Source: Imperialibacter roseus (GTDB lineage Bacteria; Bacteroidota; Bacteroidia; Cytophagales; Cyclobacteriaceae). Taken from it: a stretch of 64,000 bases of DNA. Location of the stretch: assembly GCF_032999765.1 (NCBI RefSeq), contig NZ_CP136051.1:2952417-3016416 (forward strand). The letters run 5' to 3'. This document shows positions 57,241-64,000 of the stretch, piece by piece. Numbering within the stretch: position 1 is the first letter of the stretch; every line of letters begins with the position of its first letter. A model generated the notes under the pieces. It did no database searches, was not told the origin of the DNA, and worked only from the letters and a program-made list of their open reading frames with translations. Made by a program: the position numbers and the translations under genes.

Positions 57241-60120
57241 ATGGAGAACAAGAAGCATTTCGTCGGCCTGACAGACGAACAAGTTCAGGAAAGTAGGAAA
57301 AAGTACGGCAATAACTTACTGACTCCGCCTGAAAGGGATCCGCTGTGGAAGCTCTTTTTGGAGAAGTTTGAGGATCCCATCATCAGAATACTGCTCATTG
57401 CCGCCTTCTTATCCCTGATTATATCTGTTGTTCATAACGATTATGCTGAAACAATAGGCATTTTCTGCGCAATATTCTTGGCTACCGGAGTCGCTTTTTG
57501 GTTCGAAATGGACGCCAACAAAAAGTTTGACATTCTCAACAAGGTCAACGATCAGGAGCTGATCAAGGTCATTAGAAATGGTAAAATAGGTGAGGTACCC
57601 AAGACAGATGTTGTCGTTGGCGATATCATCGTGCTCGAAACCGGAGAGGAAGTCCCCGCCGATGGAGAGTTGCTTGAGGCCGTTTCGCTGCAAATAGATG
57701 AGTCGACGCTTACCGGCGAGCCACTCATCGATAAAACAACCAATCCAGCTCACTTTCACTCCGACTCCACTTATCCATCCAATTGGGTGATGAGGGGTAC
57801 AAAAGTAATTGACGGGCACGCCACTGTGGAGGTTAAAAAAGTAGGAGACGCCACAGAATTTGGCCAGGTAGCCAAGAAAGCCACCGAAATGACGAAGGAG
57901 GATACTCCTTTGAACAAACAGCTGGATCGGCTGGCCAAGCTCATTGGTGTGGTTGGGTTTATTCTGGCGGTGCTTACTTTTTCTGTTCTTTTCGCCAAAG
58001 ACATGTTTTTTGGAGCCACTGAGGTTCCATTGGTGCAGCTGGGATCCGCAGGAATCGTTATTATTGCAATAATGGTGGTATTGGCAAAAGTTTGGATACC
58101 TATTGTATACGATGGCATTCAGCTAATGGGCTACGACAAAGAAGTGCCTGACAGTGTTGACAACGGAAGCTGGTTCCGATGGCTAGCCTATGGCGTGGTG
58201 ACTTTTGCAGTTTTGCTCGGTGTCGGCTTCGCAGCCGGATTAGATATAACCAGTGCCGAGTCCTGGGCCTCGATAGACCTGGCGAAAATCATTCTACAGC
58301 ATTTCATGGTGGCGGTTACGCTTATTGTGGTGGCAGTACCTGAAGGCCTTCCTATGAGCGTTACGCTAAGCCTTGCCATGAGCATGCGGCGTATGTTGAA
58401 AACCAACAACCTCGTGCGGAAAATGCACGCCACCGAAACTATGGGGGCCACTACAGTCATTTGCACTGATAAAACAGGTACGCTCACGCAAAATCAGATG
58501 ACCATTTACCAAACTGATTTCTTCGGTTTAAAAGACCAGCAACCAAAGGAAAATAGTCATGCGGCCAATCTGATTAAAGAAAGTATTTCTGCCAACACAA
58601 CCGCCCATCTTGACCACTCTAACCCTGATAAGAGCAAGTCACTAGGCAACCCCACGGAGGCAGCGCTGCTTTTCTGGTTGCACAAAAATGATATCGATTA
58701 CCTTGAACTAAGAGAAAAGGTTGAAGTCATCGAACAACTGACGTTTTCTACAGAACGCAAGTACATGGCTACGCTGGTTGAGTCGCCAACGCTTGGGAAA
58801 AAGGTGCTGTATGTGAAAGGGGCTCCGGAAATTGTAATGTCGAAGTGTAAGAATGTCACCTCCGATGTAAAACCAAGATTGATTAAAGAGGTGAAGGAAG
58901 AGATCGACAACAAGCTCCTTGAGTATCAGGGAAAGGCAATGCGAACACTCGGCTTTGCTTACAAAATAATAGAAGATGAAACACCAGGTAGTATCAAAGA
59001 CCTGGCCGACTTCGACTTAACATTTCTCGGGATTGTAGCCATCTCTGATCCGGTGAGGGAGGAAGTGCCCAGTGCTGTGAAGGATTGCCACGATGCCGGT
59101 ATTGATGTAAAAATTGTTACGGGAGACACACCCGGCACCGCCAAAGAAATTGGCAAGCAGATTGGCGTTTGGAAGGATGAGGACAGTGATTTACAGATAA
59201 TCACGGGAGTGGAATTTGCTGCGCTTAGTGACGAAGAGGCACTAAAAAGGGTGCAGGGGCTGAAGATCATGTGTAGGGCAAGGCCCTCAGACAAGCAAAG
59301 GCTGGTGCAGTTGCTGCAACAAACTGGGTCGGTGGTGGCTGTTACCGGCGACGGTACCAACGATGCCCCGGCACTGAACTATGCCCACGTAGGGCTTTCC
59401 ATGGGTTCCGGCACGTCCGTAGCCAAGGAAGCCAGCGACATTACCTTACTGGACGATTCGTTCAACAGCATTGCCACAGCGGTTATGTGGGGCCGGTCGC
59501 TTTACCAGAACATTCAGCGCTTCATCCTGTTTCAGCTCACTATCAATGTGGCTGCCTTATCCATCGTCTTCCTGGGCTCGCTTATGGGCTTTGAGCTGCC
59601 GCTAACCGTCACCCAAATGCTCTGGGTGAATCTGATCATGGACACCTTTGCGGCGGCGGCCCTGGCTTCTCTTCCGCCTGACCATAACGTAATGAAAAGC
59701 AAGCCCCGGCATCCGGATGACTTTATCATTACGCCAGTGATGAGCAAAAACATATTGTTCGTGGGCTTTACATTTGTCATTCTATTGGTAGGAATGCTTT
59801 TCTATTTCACAAAGACCGACGGCGAAATCACCGCCTACCACTTGTCTGTTTTTTTTACAGTATTTGTGATGCTGCAATTCTGGAACCTGTTCAACGCTAA
59901 GGCTTACGCAACTGGCAAGTCTGCCTTCCATGAACTGAATAAGGGGGTTGGCTTTATCATCGTCGGCATTTTGATCGTGGTGGGTCAGTTTATGATAGTC
60001 GAGTTTGGTGGAGAAGTTTTCAGAACAGTTCCGATATCTCTGAAAGACTGGGGAATAATTATTGCTGCCACCTCGCCAGTGCTTTGGATAGGAGAAATAT
60101 CGAGGGCGTTGAAAAAATAG
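57241..60120 (+). CDS. Calcium-translocating P-type ATPase, PMCA type, with extra membrane segment pair
   Basis: A 959-residue calcium pump. The phosphorylation motif is DKTGTLT (Asp410), the M4 site is PEGLP (about 367) preceded by TLIVVAV, the A-domain loop is LTGEP, and the hinge is GDGTNDAP. No calmodulin-binding tail is visible, as in bacterial members. Between M3 (about 236-256) and M4 (about 352-372) there are about 95 residues with two hydrophobic stretches (near 268-292 and 314-333), more than a typical M3-M4 loop. A candidate promoter (TTTG, 20 bases, GACATTTG ending at 57228) lies 12 bases upstream of the start. Confidence 0.93.
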   Translation: MENKKHFVGLTDEQVQESRKKYGNNLLTPPERDPLWKLFLEKFEDPIIRILLIAAFLSLIISVVHNDYAETIGIFCAIFLATGVAFWFEMDANKKFDILNKVNDQELIKVIRNGKIGEVPKTDVVVGDIIVLETGEEVPADGELLEAVSLQIDESTLTGEPLIDKTTNPAHFHSDSTYPSNWVMRGTKVIDGHATVEVKKVGDATEFGQVAKKATEMTKEDTPLNKQLDRLAKLIGVVGFILAVLTFSVLFAKDMFFGATEVPLVQLGSAGIVIIAIMVVLAKVWIPIVYDGIQLMGYDKEVPDSVDNGSWFRWLAYGVVTFAVLLGVGFAAGLDITSAESWASIDLAKIILQHFMVAVTLIVVAVPEGLPMSVTLSLAMSMRRMLKTNNLVRKMHATETMGATTVICTDKTGTLTQNQMTIYQTDFFGLKDQQPKENSHAANLIKESISANTTAHLDHSNPDKSKSLGNPTEAALLFWLHKNDIDYLELREKVEVIEQLTFSTERKYMATLVESPTLGKKVLYVKGAPEIVMSKCKNVTSDVKPRLIKEVKEEIDNKLLEYQGKAMRTLGFAYKIIEDETPGSIKDLADFDLTFLGIVAISDPVREEVPSAVKDCHDAGIDVKIVTGDTPGTAKEIGKQIGVWKDEDSDLQIITGVEFAALSDEEALKRVQGLKIMCRARPSDKQRLVQLLQQTGSVVAVTGDGTNDAPALNYAHVGLSMGSGTSVAKEASDITLLDDSFNSIATAVMWGRSLYQNIQRFILFQLTINVAALSIVFLGSLMGFELPLTVTQMLWVNLIMDTFAAAALASLPPDHNVMKSKPRHPDDFIITPVMSKNILFVGFTFVILLVGMLFYFTKTDGEITAYHLSVFFTVFVMLQFWNLFNAKAYATGKSAFHELNKGVGFIIVGILIVVGQFMIVEFGGEVFRTVPISLKDWGIIIAATSPVLWIGEISRALKK

Positions 60121-60136
60121 GTAGCCCCTACTTGAT

Positions 60137-60184
60137 AAATAAAGAGGTCGCTCTCTGATGCAGCACAAAACGGCCTCTTTATTT
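60137..60184. terminator. Bidirectional terminator between calcium pump and esterase
   Basis: An 11-base stem (60137-60147 with 60174-60184, AT-rich outer, GAGG/CCTC core) encloses a 26-base loop. It sits between two convergent genes, 16 bases after the pump stop, and can serve both. Confidence 0.65.
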
Positions 60185-60194
60185 CGACTGTTTT

Positions 60195-61871
60195 TCAGGC
60201 AGGCAGTGCCTCTCTGGCTGCTCTGTCCGGATCATTTTTCAATTCACAGGTGTCGTTGAGCACCATGGTCTCGCCGTTTTCTTTCGTATAAGCGGCCCAT
60301 GTAGGTAAGGTGCCTGCGTTAGGATCGCCCGTCCGCATAAACGACAACAACGACGCCGACATCTTCTCTGACAGCTTTCTAGGACGGCTGCCCCCACCTG
60401 TGTGCGTGTACATCCTGTCGGTATTGGCATACCAGAAACAGATGTCGATGCAATGGAAGGCTCTCATGCGGCCATCGTACATTTTCGGCTCCCAACCAAA
60501 CCAGGCAAGATATACAGGGGCTTTCTGCCCAGACTTGGCGTTAGAGGTGTTAATGGCACCCTGACGGTTAGACGCAGCGAGGGCCCATATTTCGGCAGGT
60601 TTTGCATCAGGAAAATTCGCTTTGTAAGCGTTTACTACCTTTTCGGCATCGTCGCCAAATCGTGGCTTTAGCTTTTCAACGACACCGGCAAAGTCGATTG
60701 CCTCGAGCTCCGGGCTGGTACGTGTCGCCGACCATTCATGGAAGGTGGTACACACCATTAAAGGCATGTTGGAAGCCGCACCGTTCGGATCACTAAAAAA
60801 CTCCTCCGCAGGCAAATGAACGCCATCGGCCACTGGCCCGAAGCCTCCTCTGCCACCCCCTGAGTTCAAGTTGTCTTTTCTCGCTTTGTCAATGGCTCTG
60901 TAAGCTATATCGAGGTACTCCCTCCAGGGAATGTCCTGTATGTTATCGAGGGTAGCTGGTGTAAGCCCTGCTTCTTTCATCACATATTCACCCAACTTCT
61001 GAGAGTAGCTCTGGTCGACGCCTTTGAGCATAGATCCGCTAAGTGCAACACCTTTGTGCACCAGCTGTTGGGCTGCCGGCATGGCCATTACCCCGGTAAC
61101 TTTAGCACCGCCACCCGACTGTCCCATGATGGTGACATTGCCTGGGTCTCCTCCAAAATTAGCAATATTGTCACGCACCCATTCCAGCGAAGCAATGATG
61201 TCAAGCATGCCCACGTTGCCGGATGAGGCATATTTCTCTCCTCCTACTCCTGAAAAGTCAGTAAAGCCAATTGGCCCCAATCGGTGGTTGATCGAAACAA
61301 AAACGGCATCTCCTTTTTTACTAAAGTTTTCGCCGTGATAGCCGTCCTGTTCAATGGCATTACCGTTGGTAAAGCCTCCACCATGCAGCCACACCATCAC
61401 AGGGCGCTTTTTGCCGTCAGTGGCCGGTGTCCAAACATTGAGGCGCAAACAATCCTCGCTTACGTCATCGTAGTTCCAATGATCTGCGAACGAGTAATGC
61501 ACATTGGCGTAGCGGTTGTCCATGATCTGGGGAGCAGTATTTCCCCACCAGATGGTTGGCTTCACATCAGTCCACGGCTCAGGCTTCTGAGGCGGCATGA
61601 ACCGGTTCTTGCCTGATGTATCTGCCCCGTAGGGTACGCCAAGATAGGTATAGACACCATTCAGTATATAGCCCCTCACTTTACCAGAGGTTGTGTTGGC
61701 AATGGCAATATCGTCGCCGATAAATAAAAATTGTTCATCGTCTTTTGGCTCCTCCGCCGTTGCCTTATTCGCACTGGCATCACAGGATGTAAGGGGAATA
61801 GCCGCAGCTAAGCCTAAGCTAGCCGTTCCAAGCCCCATTTTTTGGATAAAGTCTCTTCTTTTGGTGTTCAT
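60195..61871 (-). CDS. Type B carboxylesterase, exported
   Basis: A 558-residue alpha/beta hydrolase that cleaves carboxylic esters. The start is ATG 61871 (MNTKRRDFIQKMGLG), giving a twin-arginine-like signal with a lipobox (LTSC). Oxyanion loop HGGGFTNG, nucleophile Ser in GQSGGGAK, acid candidate Glu in TTFHEWS and the catalytic His in AFHCIDI are all present. It lies 115 bases after the truncated cytochrome/propeller gene on the same strand, so the two may be co-transcribed. Confidence 0.92.
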   Translation of the reverse strand: MNTKRRDFIQKMGLGTASLGLAAAIPLTSCDASANKATAEEPKDDEQFLFIGDDIAIANTTSGKVRGYILNGVYTYLGVPYGADTSGKNRFMPPQKPEPWTDVKPTIWWGNTAPQIMDNRYANVHYSFADHWNYDDVSEDCLRLNVWTPATDGKKRPVMVWLHGGGFTNGNAIEQDGYHGENFSKKGDAVFVSINHRLGPIGFTDFSGVGGEKYASSGNVGMLDIIASLEWVRDNIANFGGDPGNVTIMGQSGGGAKVTGVMAMPAAQQLVHKGVALSGSMLKGVDQSYSQKLGEYVMKEAGLTPATLDNIQDIPWREYLDIAYRAIDKARKDNLNSGGGRGGFGPVADGVHLPAEEFFSDPNGAASNMPLMVCTTFHEWSATRTSPELEAIDFAGVVEKLKPRFGDDAEKVVNAYKANFPDAKPAEIWALAASNRQGAINTSNAKSGQKAPVYLAWFGWEPKMYDGRMRAFHCIDICFWYANTDRMYTHTGGGSRPRKLSEKMSASLLSFMRTGDPNAGTLPTWAAYTKENGETMVLNDTCELKNDPDRAAREALPA

Positions 61872-61985
61872 CGTAGGCATGTTTTTTCGTTTACTTTGCT
61901 CATTAAGTTACCTAATCCGGATGATTGTTCAATGTGTCGAACTGACGTATTACACAAATGGAAAAGGAGGTATCTGCTGATACTA

Positions 61986-64000
61986 TTACTTTGCTAATGG
62001 GTCAGGCCTCATTTGAAACTTGAACACCTTGCTGGTGGTGCCCTTGCCGCCTTCCATGTGAAAAGGGGTTCGGGTGCTAATCGTTGCCCAAAGCCCTCTA
62101 CCCTTCCAGCCCGCCTCAGGGTCGTCGATTCTTCCATCCATCCATTTGGTAAAAAAGCCCAGTGGATATGGAACCCTCAAACGCACAAATTCACCATCTT
62201 TCAGTGCTAACAAGGCCTCTGACTCATTTCCCGTATTGATAGGTACATTTTCTCCCAGCCCAAGTGTATTGAATTGGTCTACCCAGGTATAGTAGCTGGC
62301 TTCAGCACTCCCCGATGCATCTATGTTTGAGAATTGAGGTAGCGGTTCGGTATAAAACGTCCAACCCTCGGCGCAATGCTGGCCTGTGGCCTCCGGTCCG
62401 TTTAAAGGTGCCTTACATTTGCGACGATCAAAGCTGGCCATATGACCACTTGCCAAAGCTACCCAGGCCACGCCGTTCCTATCCACATCCATACCACGGG
62501 GAGAAAAGCCCTCTATCGGTTCGCCCGATTCCTTCAAAGGAAGCTCATAGTACTCCACCAGCGCTGTTTCAGGCGGATTAGTACCAGGATCAAGCCTAAC
62601 CACTCCGCCAGGGTAACCAAGCGACGAGCCCCATACTGACCCGTCAGGAGCTGGCGATACAGCATAAAGTCCTTTGGTAATACGTTTGTCTTTTTTGGGG
62701 TCAACTGGTTGATCCGGTTCCACATAGTCGTCACGTTTGCCATTGCCATTGGTGTCAAGAATCAGAGCAGTCCAGCCTTGAGAGGCTTGTTCATCTCCGG
62801 TTTCACGGTATTTCTTTGTATTCAGCCAGCCTATCACCTGCCCGCCTCCACTGGTCCAGAGCGTGTTGTTGGCATCTTCCGCAAACATCAAATGGTGGGT
62901 GCTGAAGCAAGTCCTTATGGTCGTATATTTTCTGGTATCCGGGTCATATAGGCCGAGGTGACGATAAGAGCGATCGACGGGAAATAATCTGGCCGATGGG
63001 TGATCCGACCCCGCTTTGCAGAAATCAGGGTTCTCCGGCAGGCCGACGTTGGCCGTTATCCATACTTTCCCTATTTCGTCCATCATGGGATTGTGCACGT
63101 TGGTTTTGCTGTCCCAAATGGCTTCATCACCCCAGTAAACTGACGGCTCCAGGACTTCGCCGGAAACAGACTTTGTTTCCGGGTCTCTTACCGTAAGCGG
63201 CACCTGCCCCGTTGTGCTGGTCATGGGATCGAGCACAGGCAAATAGTCGGTACTCAACTCCGTGGCACCATAAAGCTTTCCGTTGGGGTTGACAGTTGGG
63301 TCACGACGATCGGTCGACACCAGGTCATGCATGTAGGCTTTCGGATCCGCCCAATCCCATTGGCTAATCACCACGTTTCTCTCAATACCCTGCGGACGTG
63401 TAGGTGCTTCAGGCACCTCTCCAGCCGCAATGCGATCTGTCCAGTCAGCAAACATGCTTAATGTGCCATCAGCCCCAATTTGGTGAATACCTGAGACCAT
63501 GCTCGGCCCCGCCTGCCCCGACCTGATGCGGCGCTCCCAAGCATGTTTTGAACTGGCAAAAGTGCCCAGTGTTGGACGAATCTCTCTGGTTCCTTTGCTA
63601 CCAAGCTGATGACACGCCAAACAAGTACCCGACTTTATCCGGGACAGAAACTGGGCTTGTGTCAGCATGCTTTCTGAAATACCGTTTCCTTTGGCACCAG
63701 TTCCCGGGAAATTGGTCTTATTGGGTATATGAAGGAGGGAAAACCAATAGCCACCAGGATAGTAGGCTGCTGCAGCTTTGGCGTCAGGCGCTGACACCGC
63801 CTCTAAATCAACTGAGGAACCTGGCTCCGCTTCCTTTTTTGGTGAATCGATGAGCCCGTAGCCCCTCACCCAAATGGAATAGGTAGCCTCGGGCAGGTCG
63901 GGCAGCAAATATCGTCCCTGGTCATCGGTGACGACAATTTTGGCAAACCGGGTGGGCAGATCAAAAGTTTCTGCAATCACCCAGACGCCGGCCTCCGGGC
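61986..64000 (-). CDS. Cytochrome-c/beta-propeller protein with CarboxypepD-like domain, 5' end cut by window edge
   Basis: The frame is open to the last base, so at least 670 residues are present and the N-terminus is missing. In order: a CarboxypepD_reg-like beta-sandwich (TDDQGRYLLPDLPEATYSI), a heme-c motif CLACH in GTCLACHQLG, then a long streptogramin-lyase (Vgb)-like propeller with blade fragments such as GVAWVALASGHMASFDRRKC and DGSVWGSSLGYPGGVVRLD. A DTNGNGKRDDYVE segment resembles a calcium loop. No signal peptide is visible because of the cut. Probably periplasmic, redox or sugar-acting; substrate unknown. Confidence 0.85.
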   Translation of the reverse strand, partial: PEAGVWVIAETFDLPTRFAKIVVTDDQGRYLLPDLPEATYSIWVRGYGLIDSPKKEAEPGSSVDLEAVSAPDAKAAAAYYPGGYWFSLLHIPNKTNFPGTGAKGNGISESMLTQAQFLSRIKSGTCLACHQLGSKGTREIRPTLGTFASSKHAWERRIRSGQAGPSMVSGIHQIGADGTLSMFADWTDRIAAGEVPEAPTRPQGIERNVVISQWDWADPKAYMHDLVSTDRRDPTVNPNGKLYGATELSTDYLPVLDPMTSTTGQVPLTVRDPETKSVSGEVLEPSVYWGDEAIWDSKTNVHNPMMDEIGKVWITANVGLPENPDFCKAGSDHPSARLFPVDRSYRHLGLYDPDTRKYTTIRTCFSTHHLMFAEDANNTLWTSGGGQVIGWLNTKKYRETGDEQASQGWTALILDTNGNGKRDDYVEPDQPVDPKKDKRITKGLYAVSPAPDGSVWGSSLGYPGGVVRLDPGTNPPETALVEYYELPLKESGEPIEGFSPRGMDVDRNGVAWVALASGHMASFDRRKCKAPLNGPEATGQHCAEGWTFYTEPLPQFSNIDASGSAEASYYTWVDQFNTLGLGENVPINTGNESEALLALKDGEFVRLRVPYPLGFFTKWMDGRIDDPEAGWKGRGLWATISTRTPFHMEGGKGTTSKVFKFQMRPDPLAK

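Overview
The window reads as chromosomal DNA of a marine or soil Bacteroidota, most likely order Cytophagales. This is an inference from gene content: TonB-dependent receptors (one with an STN domain, behind a FecI/FecR pair), a type IX secretion C-terminal sorting domain on an amidase, DUF4249, DUF2807, DUF2911, DUF4136 and DUF6495 proteins, an OmpA/PD40 protein, and Bacteroidota -7 boxes (TAnnTTTG) in front of several genes. About 58 protein genes are supported, with very tight packing and several convergent pairs whose stop codons touch or overlap. No rRNA, tRNA, CRISPR array, prophage or insertion sequence was seen.

Layout. 0-6.7 kb: secreted hydrolases (metallophosphoesterase, PhoPQ-related protein, M1 aminopeptidase) and small regulators. 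6.8-8.8 kb: three tandem paralogous secreted proteins of an unrecognised family, whose intergenic DNA is duplicated with them. 8.8-15.2 kb: housekeeping block (glutaredoxin-like lipoprotein, DUF4136, ABC-F ATPase, DUF6495, DbpA-like helicase, fatty-acid desaturase, ECF-type sigma factor). 15.2-15.8 kb: gene-free, hairpin-rich stretch that may encode a small RNA. 15.8-22.2 kb: lipoprotein, orphan ABC ATPase with the tail-specific protease Prc, DUF2807 protein, type IX-secreted amidase. 22.4-27.5 kb: complete Fec-type uptake unit (sigma factor, FecR anti-sigma, STN TonB receptor, DUF4249 lipoprotein). 27.7-31.8 kb: minus-strand unit holding an MpaB-type oxygenase, DUF2721, an outer-membrane barrel and a serine-hydrolase homologue whose catalytic residues are all replaced; an intrinsic terminator abuts the first start codon.

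32.1-35.2 kb: DUF2062, SulP transporter, beta-carbonic anhydrase and small lipoprotein, a likely bicarbonate uptake/conversion unit. 35.7-38.5 kb: gamma-glutamyltransferase plus DmpA-type peptidase. 38.6-45.7 kb: five minus-strand genes (membrane-anchored protein, two outer-membrane barrels, vanadium-haloperoxidase/PAP2 lipoprotein, TonB receptor), a plausible but undescribed envelope uptake or redox system. 45.8-53.6 kb: VOC protein, D-aminoacylase-like lipoprotein without the usual metal ligands, SDR, OmpA/PD40 protein, GhrA-like dehydrogenase, 3-methyladenine glycosylase, DUF2911. 53.7-54.9 kb: Rof-like protein, GNAT and a hicBA toxin-antitoxin pair. 55-64 kb: DUF72, aldo/keto reductase, PMCA-type calcium ATPase with an unusual membrane insertion, carboxylesterase, and a truncated cytochrome-c/beta-propeller protein at the right edge.

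The best leads are the three-paralog cluster, the operon with the dead serine hydrolase, the haloperoxidase/TonB cluster, the structured stretch at 15.4-15.6 kb, and the asymmetric ATP sites of the ABC-F protein. All names come from motif reading alone; no database search was possible.
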